Shown piece by piece: positions 42,913 through 52,441 of a stretch of 64,000 bases of DNA. Position 1 is the stretch's first letter; each line of letters begins with the position of its first letter. The position numbers and the translations under genes are program-made. Under the pieces are notes generated by a model. That model was not told where the DNA came from and made no database searches. It saw nothing but the letters and a program-made list of their open reading frames with translations. The stretch is from Ostreiculturibacter nitratireducens (GTDB taxonomy: Bacteria; Pseudomonadota; Alphaproteobacteria; Rhodobacterales; Rhodobacteraceae). The DNA lies in assembly GCF_032670585.1 (NCBI RefSeq), contig NZ_JAVQHL010000004.1:350264-414263 (forward strand), read 5' to 3'.

Positions 42913-43251
42913 GGGCGGAGGGCCGGTGCGCGAAGGGACGGCCCTGTCGCACAGGGCCAATTCGCCCGCCCCTTGCGTGACAAACCGACGGGACGGTGGA
43001 CAGCACAGCTGGCGCTCTTACTTGGCGCGGCGAACGCGGCGACGGATCGGATTTCGCACCCCTTCGGAAAACGTGTCCGGATCTTGCACGAAAATCCGGA
43101 CGGACAACGGGATCGGACTCCTTAATGGGCCACGAGTGAGCTATACGCGGAATCCTGAGGGGCATGCCCTGACGTGTCACGTCAAGGCGGCGTTCGGCCC
43201 GGCGAACGTTCTCAATCCGGGCAAGATCATCGATTGCACAGCAGGCGGCAT
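42913..43251. other. 339-bp intergenic region between acyltransferase and aldolase genes
   Basis: Contains the hairpin at 42940-42958. The rest shows TCCGGA twice (near 43077 and 43097) but no promoter or gene I can support. Confidence 0.45.
42940..42958 (+). terminator. Terminator-like hairpin after the acyltransferase gene
   Basis: GGCCCTGT (42940-42947), loop CGC, ACAGGGCC (42951-42958), 27 nt past the stop. No T-run follows, so it may be only a 3'-end structure. Confidence 0.5.
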
Positions 43252-44043
43252 ATGAGAAACGGACTGAAGGCGAGGCTGGCCGAAGGTGGAATGATCGCGG
43301 CGGCCTGGGCGGAACTGGGTAACCCGGACGTTGCGGAAATCCTCGTGAGGCACGGATGGCGGACCATCGTCATCGACGGCGAGCACGGCCGGGGAGAGCT
43401 TGAGGACTGGGTCGCAGTGGCACGCGCCATAGAGGCGGCGGGCGGCGAGGTGATCCTTCGCCTGCCTGACGGGTCCGACACCATGATCAAGCGCGCGCTC
43501 GACCGGGGTTTCCGGTCCTTCATCGTGCCGATGGTCAACACCCGCGCGCAGGCCGAGGCGGTCGTGTCCTCGTTCCGCTACCCCAAGCGTGGCCGTCGAG
43601 GCTATGCCGCGCCGATCGTGCGGGGTTCCGATTGGGGAACGCGGCCCGACTACGCGCGCGAAGAAGCCCATGACGAACTGGTACTGATGCTGCAATGCGA
43701 GCATGTCGACGCGGTCGAGAACCTCGACGAGATCGCATCGGTGCCGGGGATCGACCTCATCTTCATCGGCCCCAACGACCTCGCGGCTTCTGCCGGGCAT
43801 CTGGAGCGGATGGAGCATCCCGAGATTCAGGCACTGCTCAAGCGCGTCGAGGACACGGCCGCGCGGCACGGGATCGGCCTCGCAACCGTGCGCGGCGGCG
43901 GGCGGGACTGGGCGGACCTTGCCCGGCTGGGCTATCGCCTCGTGGCGGGCGTCAACGACATCTCGATGCTGATCGAAAGCGCGCGCCGCAGCCTCGCCGA
44001 ACTTGAGGGCAGCGCGACCGGAGCGGCGCCGGAAGGATACTGA
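43252..44043 (+). CDS. HpcH/HpaI-family aldolase
   Basis: A 263-residue class II aldolase of the HpcH/HpaI family, which cleaves 2-keto-3-deoxy sugar acids or related compounds to pyruvate and an aldehyde. Family blocks: VIDGEHG (catalytic His region), VILRLPDGS (Arg), LMLQCEHVDAVEN (metal Glu) and DLIFIGPNDLAASAG. ATG 43252 is the family start; a longer in-frame start at 43174 lacks support. It could act on acids from the sugar locus at the left, but it is 27 kb away and alone, so the substrate is open. Confidence 0.87.
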   Translation: MRNGLKARLAEGGMIAAAWAELGNPDVAEILVRHGWRTIVIDGEHGRGELEDWVAVARAIEAAGGEVILRLPDGSDTMIKRALDRGFRSFIVPMVNTRAQAEAVVSSFRYPKRGRRGYAAPIVRGSDWGTRPDYAREEAHDELVLMLQCEHVDAVENLDEIASVPGIDLIFIGPNDLAASAGHLERMEHPEIQALLKRVEDTAARHGIGLATVRGGGRDWADLARLGYRLVAGVNDISMLIESARRSLAELEGSATGAAPEGY

Positions 44044-44157
44044 GCCGCCGGGCGTGGCAAACTCAAAGCTCTTTCCAGGAACGTGACCGCGGCCCTGCCG
44101 GCGGCCACGCGCACTCCCTCACCGAACGCTCACCGGGCCGCTCGTCGTCCGATGGCT

Positions 44158-44799
44158 CTACCCGGTCCGGACACCGCGCGTGTCGAGGACCCATTCCAGG
44201 ATCCCCTGGATCGCGCGGCTCGCCGCGCGATCATAGGCATCGACGATACCCTCCGTGCTCGTGTCCGAAGACACGGCTGTCGCTTCGAAAGTCTGCGTGC
44301 CCAGGACCGTCGCATCCTCCTCGCGGACGAGACGGGCCGTCAGCCGGACCCTCACGGTTGCACTGTCCGTCTCCGGCACGATTTCCGCGTGGAATTCAGC
44401 CAGGTTGCTGACCAGCGCGAAATCACCATATGCGCCCAGCGGCTTGCGCCCGACGTAGCGGAAGGCGCCCGACCTCTCCAACCCGTCGACCAGCGCCGAC
44501 TGGATCATGAGCGGGGCGTTCTCGATCCAGCGAGCGTCGGGAAGATACTGCACCTGCGTCGGCAGCGGGCGGACCAGGATGCGGTCCGTGTCGATGGCGC
44601 CGCTCGCGGTGGGAACCGCCACGATCATGTCCACGGACTGCGGCCGTCCGCGCGCCACGGGGCCTGCCGCCGGGGCACTGATCTCGTAGGCGTCAAGCGG
44701 CTTGGCCGCCCCGCCCAGCGCACCGAGCGCGGAGCAGCCACCCAGCAGGGTGGTCAACATGGCAGCCGTCAGGGCAGCGCGAAGCATGGCGGACCTCAT
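44158..44799 (-). CDS. ABC-type transport auxiliary lipoprotein (PqiC-like)
   Basis: A 213-residue lipoprotein with lipobox LLGGC, so Cys22 is lipidated after signal cleavage. The rest matches the ABC-transport auxiliary component family (PqiC/YmbA-like): YEISAPA, ILVRPLPTQVQYLPDARWIENAP, and ALVDGLERSGAFRYVG. It is probably anchored in the outer membrane and completes an MCE lipid path across the periplasm. Its ATG overlaps the stop of the MCE gene by 4 nt, the last gene of the four-gene operon. Confidence 0.87.
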   Translation of the reverse strand: MRSAMLRAALTAAMLTTLLGGCSALGALGGAAKPLDAYEISAPAAGPVARGRPQSVDMIVAVPTASGAIDTDRILVRPLPTQVQYLPDARWIENAPLMIQSALVDGLERSGAFRYVGRKPLGAYGDFALVSNLAEFHAEIVPETDSATVRVRLTARLVREEDATVLGTQTFEATAVSSDTSTEGIVDAYDRAASRAIQGILEWVLDTRGVRTG

Positions 44800-46535
44800 C
44801 GTCTGAATTCGGGGGCGTCGCGGCCCAGGAAATACCGGGCCGGATCACGTTCAATCCGGCGGACAAGCTGGTCGAGGCTACCGATCAGCGTCTGCATCTC
44901 GCGTGCGAGACGGGTGTATTGCGGCAGCCCGTCGCGCGCGAAATCCTCCACCGGCGCCGCGGATGCCGCTACGGCGTCCTCGAACTGGGTGAGCGCGGAA
45001 TTCGCGTGCTCGGCCGTTTCGCGCAGCTCTTGCGTGATGACCGGAAGGTCTTCCGACACCTGCGCCATCGCGGCGTCGAGCCTGTCGAGCGTTTCGCGCA
45101 GGGCGGTGGTGATCGCGTCCACGTCCTCCGTCATGATGCGGTCGGTCGAGGTGAAGGCGCGATCCGCCGCAGCCAGAGCCTTGTCCCCGGTCTCTATCGC
45201 GCTGTTGAGTTCCGTGAGCGTCTCGTTGGCGCGCGTGAACGTGTCGGTCGCGGCCGCGAGAGCGGTCGCCGCCTGGTCGGAGATGTCGTCGACCCGTCCG
45301 GCGGCGGACGAGAGATCGGCGCCGACCTCCTCGACCACGCGGGCGGCCGTCGCGGTCGCGGTGCGGATGTCCTCGACGATCGCGGGAAGGTCTTCCTCCG
45401 CGATGGTGGTCGCCGAGGCGATCACCCGATCGGCGTTCGCGATCATTGCCCGGGCATCCACGACGAGCTGCGCGCCCTCGCCTTCAAGCAGCGTCTCGAG
45501 GCTCTCGGATGCGCTGTCGAAGGAATCCAGCGCCTCGGTCATGCGCACGAGCATCTCGTCGGTCGCCTGCAACGTTCCTTCCGCCTCGGTGAGACGGGCG
45601 GAGGCCAGCGTCCCGGTCGTCCGGAACTCTTCGATCATCGCGCGGGCATCGGCGGTGACGAGGTCGAGTTGGCGGCGCACCTGTGCCGTCGTGTCGTTCA
45701 GGTCGGCGATCAGAAGGGGCAGCTGCTCCGCGATGAAGGTATCCGCGGAATCTAGCGCGCGCCGGCCGCTTTCCAGGGCCGCGTCGCCAGCGTCGAGCGT
45801 CGTTTCGGCACGGACCGCAAGGTTCGTCACCTCCTTCAGCGTCGTGTCCGCCGTTTCGAGCGCGGTCGTCGCCGCGGCGGAAATCTCTTCCAGCCTGCCA
45901 GAGAAGGCCGCGATCTGCTCGCTGGCAGTGGCGACCGTGCCCGTGACCGCGGAGAAATCGTCAAGGGCCTGTCCAAGATCCTCGGACGATGATTCCAGGT
46001 TCTCGAGAATGGCGGCGATCCGAGCCTGGTTCTCGTTTCCGAGAAGAGCGCTCACTTGACGCGTGACGGCAAGAACCTCCTCCACGATCTGCGGAGCGTC
46101 CTCGGTCAGCACCTGCAATGTCGATCGGGCCGAGGTGATCATCGGCACGGTCTCTGCGGAAACCTCTCTCAAGAACGGCTGGTCGGGATTGCCCGCGCTC
46201 AGGCCGACGAAGGCAACGCCGGTCACCCCCTGCGCCTCGACCGTGGCCACGGTCCCGGTCCGCACCGGCGTCTCCGCCGAAACCTCGATCCTTACCCGGA
46301 TCAGGCCGGTATTGCCGGGAGCAAGGGACATGTCCACGACCTGGCCCACCGGGAAACCGCTGAAGCGTACCACCGAGGCGTTCGACAGGCCCGACACAGA
46401 AGGAAAGTCTATGTCGTAGTAGGCGAACTGCCGGTCGAGCTCGATCCGCGCGAACCAGAGGAAGAACGCAAGAATCCCCAGGAAGCCCGCAAGGGCGAAG
46501 CTTCCGATAAGGACGTAGTGGGCACGGGTTTCCAT
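44796..46535 (-). CDS. MlaD-like MCE-domain protein with long coiled coil
   Basis: A 579-residue MCE protein. A single membrane anchor lies at about 7-28, the MCE domain at about 35-120 (VSGLSNASVVRFSGFPVGQV, EAQGVTGVAFVGLSAG), and from about 150 to 540 it is almost all Ala/Glu/Thr/Leu-rich helix with heptad pattern. E. coli MlaD is only 183 residues. The long helical region could form a tube or needle through the periplasm, as in LetB/PqiB-type systems. It works with the ATPase and permease upstream in lipid transport between membranes. Confidence 0.9.
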   Translation of the reverse strand: METRAHYVLIGSFALAGFLGILAFFLWFARIELDRQFAYYDIDFPSVSGLSNASVVRFSGFPVGQVVDMSLAPGNTGLIRVRIEVSAETPVRTGTVATVEAQGVTGVAFVGLSAGNPDQPFLREVSAETVPMITSARSTLQVLTEDAPQIVEEVLAVTRQVSALLGNENQARIAAILENLESSSEDLGQALDDFSAVTGTVATASEQIAAFSGRLEEISAAATTALETADTTLKEVTNLAVRAETTLDAGDAALESGRRALDSADTFIAEQLPLLIADLNDTTAQVRRQLDLVTADARAMIEEFRTTGTLASARLTEAEGTLQATDEMLVRMTEALDSFDSASESLETLLEGEGAQLVVDARAMIANADRVIASATTIAEEDLPAIVEDIRTATATAARVVEEVGADLSSAAGRVDDISDQAATALAAATDTFTRANETLTELNSAIETGDKALAAADRAFTSTDRIMTEDVDAITTALRETLDRLDAAMAQVSEDLPVITQELRETAEHANSALTQFEDAVAASAAPVEDFARDGLPQYTRLAREMQTLIGSLDQLVRRIERDPARYFLGRDAPEFRR

Positions 46536-46544
46536 TTGTGCGGC

Positions 46545-47330
46545 CTAGCGCTTTGCGTCTTCTGGCGCAATTGCGGTCATTGCCGCACGCGCCCTCGGCC
46601 CGTGGAAATATTCGCGCACCCACGGGTGGTCCACGTCCAGCATGTCCTCCATGGTGCCGGTCACGAGCACCCTCTTCTCGGCCAGGACGGCAATCCGATC
46701 GCAGACGGCGTGCAGCGTATCGAGATCGTGGGTCACCAGGAAGACCGTGAGGCCCAGCGTCCTGCTCAGGTTGCGGATCAGGTCGTCGAAGGCGGCCGCG
46801 CCGATCGGGTCGAGGCCGGCGGTAGGCTCGTCGAGGAACACGACCTCCGGGTCAAGGGCGAGCGCCCGCGCGAGGCCCGCACGCTTGCGCATCCCGCCCG
46901 AGAGCTGAGAGGGGTATTTTTCGCCCGCGCCCCAGGGGAGACCCGCCATGGATATCTTCAGCCGGGCCAGCGCCTCCCGCACGTCGGGATCGAGTTCCTG
47001 GATCTTGCCGAGTGGCACCTCGACGTTCTCCCGGACCGTGAGGGACGAAAACAGCGCCCCGTCCTGGAACATCACGCCGATGCGCTCGCCCAGCGCCGCG
47101 AGCTTCTCTTCGCTCGCCTCGTGGACGTCGGTGCCCAGCACTCTCACTTGTCCCGCCGCCGGGCGCTGGAGGCCGGCAATGGTCCGGAGCAGCACCGACT
47201 TCCCGGTGCCCGAACCGCCCACGACACCGAGGACCTCGCCGCGGAAAACGTCGAGGTCGAGCCCGTCGTGAACGACGTTCTCCCCGAACTGGTTGCGGAC
47301 GCCCCTGACCTCGATGACGGTTTCGGCCAT
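46545..47330 (-). CDS. MCE/Mla lipid transport ATP-binding protein (MlaF-like)
   Basis: A 261-residue ABC ATPase of the Mla/MCE group. Walker A GGSGTGKS, signature LSGGMRKRAGLARAL (the GGMRKR form typical of MlaF) and Walker B VVFLDEPTAGLDP are all present, as is the switch His in VTHDLDTL. It lies 2 nt after the permease stop and 9 nt before the MCE gene. It powers lipid movement together with the permease at 47333-48472. Confidence 0.93.
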   Translation of the reverse strand: MAETVIEVRGVRNQFGENVVHDGLDLDVFRGEVLGVVGGSGTGKSVLLRTIAGLQRPAAGQVRVLGTDVHEASEEKLAALGERIGVMFQDGALFSSLTVRENVEVPLGKIQELDPDVREALARLKISMAGLPWGAGEKYPSQLSGGMRKRAGLARALALDPEVVFLDEPTAGLDPIGAAAFDDLIRNLSRTLGLTVFLVTHDLDTLHAVCDRIAVLAEKRVLVTGTMEDMLDVDHPWVREYFHGPRARAAMTAIAPEDAKR

Positions 47331-47332
47331 CG

Positions 47333-48472
47333 TCAGACCCCGATCTGCGCGAAGAATATCGAAAACAGGGCGTCGATCACGATCACCGCGAAGATCGCGG
47401 CGACGACCGCGCTCGACGTCATCCGGCCGAGGGATTCGGCCGTCCCGCTGACGCGCAGACCCGCCTGGCAGCCGATGACCCCGATGATCGCCGCGAAGAC
47501 CGGCGCCTTCACGAGTCCGACGAACACCTGTGACACGTCGGTGCCGTCGACGAGCCTCGTCCGGAACATCGCCGGTGATATCCCGAGTTCCACCCAGGAC
47601 ATGAGCGCCCCGCCGAGAAGGCCGGAGATGTTCGCGATGAGGCCAAGGATCGGCAGCATCAGCACGAGCGCGAGAACCCGCGGCACGATCAGCGCGGAGG
47701 CAGGGTCGATCCCGAGCGTGCGCATCGCGTCGATCTCCTCGCGCATCTTCATCGACCCGATTGCCGCCGTATAGGCCGAAGCCGTGCGGCCGGCGACGAT
47801 GATCGCCGTGAGCAGGATCCCGAGTTCCCGCAGGATCGAGATCGCGATCAGGTCGACGACGAACACCTCTGCGCCGAACTGGCGCAGTTGCGTGGCCCCC
47901 TGGAAAGCGAGGACGACACCGATCAGGAAAGACAGCAGCGCCACGATCGGCACAGCGGCGAGGCCGGCCGCCTCGCAGTGGTGGACGAGCGCCGTCAACC
48001 GGAATTCACGCGGATGCACGACCGACCGGAACAGCCGGTGCAGGAACAGCCCGAGGATGCCCGTGGTTTCCGCCAGCGTGGCGAAGCCGGCGGATACGTT
48101 CCGGCCCAGGGCTTCGATCATCGGACTGATTCCGCGGGCGGGCTGCGGCTCGGGTTCCGGCCGGGGCAGCGCCTCGGTCACGGTGGCGAGAAGCTGCGTC
48201 GCTTCCTCGCTCGCCCCCGTCACGCTGACGCGCATCCCCGCCGCCTCGAGCCTTTGCCGTTTCAGCGCGATCGCCCAGGCGATGCTGGTATCTATCCAGT
48301 CTGCGTCCTGCAGATCCAGGACAAGGGGGCGGTCTTCGGCGATGTCCGACAGCACCCCCCTGACGCGCATCACGTCCCGAACCGCGAACCTGCCGCTCAG
48401 GGCCACACGATTGCCCTCGGCCTCCGCGATCGTCGTGATACGCCCCTCGGGCTGGCTTTCGATCATGGACAT
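47333..48472 (-). CDS. MlaE-family permease with N-terminal STAS domain
   Basis: A 379-residue fusion. Residues about 8-100 are a STAS domain (LVLDLQDADWIDTSIAWAIALKRQ), the role played by separate MlaB in E. coli. From about 130 on it is an MlaE permease with five to six helices (FLIGVVLAFQGATQLRQFGAEVFVVDL, EEIDAMRTLGIDP for ATPase contact). No MlaC or MlaA gene is nearby. It leads the four-gene lipid transport operon. A 19-bp tandem repeat lies 40 bp upstream of its start. Confidence 0.92.
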   Translation of the reverse strand: MSMIESQPEGRITTIAEAEGNRVALSGRFAVRDVMRVRGVLSDIAEDRPLVLDLQDADWIDTSIAWAIALKRQRLEAAGMRVSVTGASEEATQLLATVTEALPRPEPEPQPARGISPMIEALGRNVSAGFATLAETTGILGLFLHRLFRSVVHPREFRLTALVHHCEAAGLAAVPIVALLSFLIGVVLAFQGATQLRQFGAEVFVVDLIAISILRELGILLTAIIVAGRTASAYTAAIGSMKMREEIDAMRTLGIDPASALIVPRVLALVLMLPILGLIANISGLLGGALMSWVELGISPAMFRTRLVDGTDVSQVFVGLVKAPVFAAIIGVIGCQAGLRVSGTAESLGRMTSSAVVAAIFAVIVIDALFSIFFAQIGV

Positions 48473-48883
48473 GGAGCGCCGACAGTTCCTCGTGCTTCCG
48501 AACGCCCGGGCAATTCATTACCGGACATGAAATTCATTACCGGACATGAAAGGCGCGGCCGTGGGGTGCGTCCATTTGGCAATGAAGCAGCGCCTCGGCA
48601 CGCTATAGCATCTGATACTCGGCGGGGAAATCGGCAATGCCAAATGTGAAGGTCCCGGAACGATCTCAATGACTTGAAATGCGGGCGCCGCCGTTTTGCG
48701 CGGCAACCGGGCGCCCAGAATCGCGTGTGGGCCCGGCATCGGGCGAAAGGATACCGGCCGCGAGACTCCGGAAGCGGCCGCGGCGACGAGCCCGCGCAAT
48801 CATCCTTAATGGCCTTCCGATGGAGCCGCCCCACGTCGCGTTCGGGCCAACCATGCCCGTGTGGCATTGGACCCGCCGGGAGT
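48473..48883. other. 411-bp intergenic region between the NRPS-like gene and the MCE operon
   Basis: Both flanking genes read leftward. The region holds the tandem repeat at 48512-48549 near the mlaE-like start and a GC-rich inverted stretch near 48682-48715 that may end the NRPS-like transcript. No coding potential convinced me. Confidence 0.45.
48512..48549. repeat. Perfect 19-bp tandem repeat upstream of the MCE operon
   Basis: AATTCATTACCGGACATGA occurs twice without gap (48512-48530, 48531-48549). Each unit carries an inverted TTCAT/ATGAA pair. At 40-77 bp upstream of the permease start it may be a double regulator site or a replication-slippage product. Confidence 0.6.
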
Positions 48884-51800
48884 TCAGGAATCCGACCGGC
48901 CGCCTCCCGTGCCGACAAGCTGAACCGCAGCCAGGGCGCCGCCGTGGTTTTCCGGAGCGAACCCTGGCAACTGCAACGGCCTCGACTCCGGATCGACGGG
49001 GATGGCTTGGGCGAGAACGGCACCTTGGAAGCCCGGGTTGCGCATCCGATCCCAAACTGCGGCGCCCCTGAGGTCATACTTGCGCGCCTGCACGAGCGTG
49101 GCGCCGAGACGCAAGAGCCTTTCCCAGCAGGCCCTCACACAAACGCCCAGGATCACTGCGGCCGCGACCTGGATCGGCCACTGGGTTACGCCGAGGATCG
49201 ATTCCATGCGGAAGATCACGGCGTAATTGACGATGTAGATGAACAGCGTCGACGAGGCGATGACGGTCAGCGGTTTCCGCAGGAGACGCGGCACGGAGAT
49301 GCGGTTGACCCAGATCAGCAAGAGACCGGCACCGAAGAAGAAGGCATTGATCCTCAAGCGCGGCTCGCTGAAAATCGGCATTTCCGAGTAAGCGGCCGCG
49401 GCGACCAAGCCCAGCAAGGCCGTCGCGACAAGCTTTCGGCCGCGCGTGTCGGCCGAGAAGATCAGCATCCCCAGCGCCAGCATCCAGAACCACTTGAACG
49501 GCGCCACGCTCGTATGACCCACTTGCCCGTCCCACCAGCCGGACAATACCTGGGCAAAGGCGACCGCGAACCCGAACGCCGTCAGGGCGAGATCGAACGC
49601 GAACCCCGTCACCGGAACCCGGAAGGCCGGCCCAAGCCGCGGGCGCATGTGGAACCAGACCTTCGAAATCAGGGCCAGGATCACGAGGTTCGCCGCCAGG
49701 ATATCTAGGAACCACAGCGTGAAATGCGGTGCGGCGCCGTTTTGAAAGAAGGTCCCTATCAGGACCAGTTCGGGGAACCAGAAGTAACCTTCCACGACCT
49801 GCCGCAGCCCGAGCCACAGCGCGGCAGGGATGGCGAACTTCAGGATCAGCTTCCAGACCGCGCTCGCGTCTCCGGTTTCCAGGATCGTCGGGCGCATGAA
49901 CTTTGCGAAGGTCAAACCGGACACGACGAACAGGATCGACGTGGCCGCGAGGTTGGGGAACGCGGCCGTATGGCTCATCGCCACGAGAACGATGGCGATG
50001 CTTCGCAGGACGATCGGCATCTCGATCCCCACCCAGGATGCGGGGAGCCTACCGGGAGCGCCGTCCTGCCGGCCCAGGGCAAGGAGGTCCGACAGCGGCA
50101 TCTTCTCCCAGCGCTGTGGCAAGCGGCCGATGCGTTTCTCGATCAGGATCGACACCTCGATATAGGACAAGGAGTCGCCGCCAAGATCGATGAAGGTCTT
50201 GCTCAGGTCCTTGACGGACGTATTCAGGGCGGCCCCGATCGCTTCCACAAAGGCCCGCGCGTCGGCGTCGAGCGCCGTCAGATCCGCGCGCTCCTCCCTC
50301 TCGGTGGCGGGTTCAAGCTGCATCGCGCCGATCGCCTTGCGGTCGAGCTTGCCGTTCGGAAGGTAAGGAAGGGCGTCCACGAAGAAGAAGCGCGACGGCA
50401 CCATGGCTTCGTGCAACCCGCTGGCAAGACCGTCACGCAGGTCGCGCACGACCTCTGCCTGCCGTTGCTCCGGCACGTCCGCCTGCGGCACCACGAGGGC
50501 CACGAGGATCTTGCTGTCGTTCGCGCCGGGGCGCGTCGTGACCGCTGCATCCTTCACGCCGTCGAGCCCCGCGAGCATGCCCTCGATCTCGTTCGGTTCG
50601 ATCCGCACGCCCCGGATCTTGATCTGCGAGTCGATGCGCCCGAAGATCTCGATCTTGCCATCCGAACGGTAACGGCCGAGATCGCCGGTGAAGTAGAGCC
50701 TGTCCTCCGGGTCGTCACGCAGCGGGTTGGGAACGAAGACGCTGCGGGTCAGCTCGTCGTTGTTCAGATAGCCCTTCGACCGGTAGGGCGTTCTGATCGT
50801 GATCTCGCCGGTTTCCCACAGGCCGCAGAGGTTGCGGCGGTCCCGCAGAATGACGACATCCGTGCCGGGTTGCGGCCGGCCGACCGGCTGCACCCCCGGC
50901 TCGATCCGGTCGAGCGGGTTGGCGAGCTTGGCCAGCGTGGTCTCGGTCGGGCCATAGAGATTGACGATCTTCAACTGCGGTGAGGCGGCCCGGCGCACGC
51001 GGTTCAGCAGCGTGTCGACGAGCGGTTCGCCAGCGAAGAAGACGTATCGCAGTCCGGCGAAAGGGGTCTCGTCGTCGAGCGCGCGCAGCCAGGCTTTCAT
51101 CAGCGAGGGCACGGAATGGAGCGTGGTGATGCCTTCGGTCTCGATCCAGCGCAGCATCCGGACCGCGTCGAACAGCAGTTCGCGCGGTGGAATGTGCAGG
51201 CAGGCGCCGCTGGTCAGCGGATAGAGAATGTCGCGCAGCACCACGTCAAAGGACAGCGCCGTGAGTTGCGCGGCACGGTCGCCCGGCCCCAGCGGGAAGC
51301 TGTCGCGCTGCCAGGTCAGGAAATGGGCCAGGCCCAGGTGCGTGCCCAGAACGCCCTTCGGCGCACCCGTGCTGCCGCTGGTGAAGAATATGTAGGCGCT
51401 CGCGTCCTGCGGCAGGTCGGCGAGGATCTCCGCCGCCGACGGCGCCATTTCGGCGTATCGAGCAAGTTCGACCCGATCGGGCCAGTCGGCCCGGTGCAAC
51501 GCGGCCGCGCCGCCGGCGTGAACGCCGCCGTTGCCGACCTCGATCACCAGCCGCGGCGCGGCGGCGGTTTCGATCATCTCCTGCCGGGCCTCCGGCAGGG
51601 CCCGGTCGATGATCGCGATTACCCCGCCAGCCGCGAGTACGCCCAGCATGCTGGCCACGGTTCCGAAGCTCGAAACACCGGCGATCGCGACGGTGTCGCC
51701 GGGGGTCAACCCGGCCGCGCGCAGTTCCGACGCGGTCATGCGAGCGGCAGCGGCAAGGTCGCGGTAGGTGTAGCGGCCCCAGCTCCCGACGATCGCGCAC

Positions 51801-52441
51801 TGGTCACCCTGCCGCTCCGCGACGTCGAAGAACGTCGAGGGTACGGTGGGGAATGGTTGCGCGTCGAGCACCTGCGACAGGTCCGGCATCAGCCCGGACG
51901 AGAACGGTGTCAGCAACTCCAGCGCGCCGCAGGGCAGATCCGGATGCGCCCTCAGTGCCGCGAGGACTAGCCCGATCTTCTGCAGGAAGTCCACTGCCGT
52001 GGCCTGCGATATCCGGAACGGCTCGTAGGCCAGTGTCAACGTCACGCCCTCGTCGGTCGCGGCGACACACAGAACGGGCAACGGGCCGCCCTCAGTTCCC
52101 ATGGCTTCGACGACCGTCAGTTTCGCCATCGGCAGGTCCGGAGCCGCCAGCGAGCGGCGCGGTTCGGGTATCGCGCGGAGCGGCGCCTCAGGATCAAACC
52201 GTGCAGCGAGGAACGACGTCACGGCACCGCCCGCGTCGGGTGCCATCCCGATCTGCAGGCCATCCCGGCCGGCCATGCGTGCCAGCACGAAAAGGGCGGC
52301 GAAACTGACCGCCTCGACCGGCGTGGTGAAGTGTGGAGCTATGGTCGGCGCGGGCAAATCAGTGCTTGCAGACCCGGGACCGGAACACGTGCCGCACAGA
52401 CCGCGGTCGTGCGGGAAATCGACATACTCGTAATCGGACAT
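48884..52441 (-). CDS. NRPS-like adenylation-carrier protein fused to a membrane acyltransferase-3 domain
   Basis: 1185 residues. About 35-180: remnant of a condensation-type domain without HHxxxDG. About 200-705: adenylation domain with A3 FFTSGSTGAPKG (352-363), Asp399 (LSFDVV, the usual amino-group contact), A5 NLYGPTETT, A7 YFTGDLGRY, A8 RIDSQIKIRG and A10 LPNGKLDRK (Lys699). About 725-790: carrier domain, LGGDSL with Ser757. About 805-1120: ten or so helices of an acyltransferase-3 domain with intact RX10H (Arg813, His824). It should load an amino acid on its own carrier and hand it to an acceptor at the membrane. Single gene; needs a phosphopantetheinyl transferase from elsewhere. Confidence 0.85.
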   Translation of the reverse strand: MSDYEYVDFPHDRGLCGTCSGPGSASTDLPAPTIAPHFTTPVEAVSFAALFVLARMAGRDGLQIGMAPDAGGAVTSFLAARFDPEAPLRAIPEPRRSLAAPDLPMAKLTVVEAMGTEGGPLPVLCVAATDEGVTLTLAYEPFRISQATAVDFLQKIGLVLAALRAHPDLPCGALELLTPFSSGLMPDLSQVLDAQPFPTVPSTFFDVAERQGDQCAIVGSWGRYTYRDLAAAARMTASELRAAGLTPGDTVAIAGVSSFGTVASMLGVLAAGGVIAIIDRALPEARQEMIETAAAPRLVIEVGNGGVHAGGAAALHRADWPDRVELARYAEMAPSAAEILADLPQDASAYIFFTSGSTGAPKGVLGTHLGLAHFLTWQRDSFPLGPGDRAAQLTALSFDVVLRDILYPLTSGACLHIPPRELLFDAVRMLRWIETEGITTLHSVPSLMKAWLRALDDETPFAGLRYVFFAGEPLVDTLLNRVRRAASPQLKIVNLYGPTETTLAKLANPLDRIEPGVQPVGRPQPGTDVVILRDRRNLCGLWETGEITIRTPYRSKGYLNNDELTRSVFVPNPLRDDPEDRLYFTGDLGRYRSDGKIEIFGRIDSQIKIRGVRIEPNEIEGMLAGLDGVKDAAVTTRPGANDSKILVALVVPQADVPEQRQAEVVRDLRDGLASGLHEAMVPSRFFFVDALPYLPNGKLDRKAIGAMQLEPATEREERADLTALDADARAFVEAIGAALNTSVKDLSKTFIDLGGDSLSYIEVSILIEKRIGRLPQRWEKMPLSDLLALGRQDGAPGRLPASWVGIEMPIVLRSIAIVLVAMSHTAAFPNLAATSILFVVSGLTFAKFMRPTILETGDASAVWKLILKFAIPAALWLGLRQVVEGYFWFPELVLIGTFFQNGAAPHFTLWFLDILAANLVILALISKVWFHMRPRLGPAFRVPVTGFAFDLALTAFGFAVAFAQVLSGWWDGQVGHTSVAPFKWFWMLALGMLIFSADTRGRKLVATALLGLVAAAAYSEMPIFSEPRLRINAFFFGAGLLLIWVNRISVPRLLRKPLTVIASSTLFIYIVNYAVIFRMESILGVTQWPIQVAAAVILGVCVRACWERLLRLGATLVQARKYDLRGAAVWDRMRNPGFQGAVLAQAIPVDPESRPLQLPGFAPENHGGALAAVQLVGTGGGRSDS

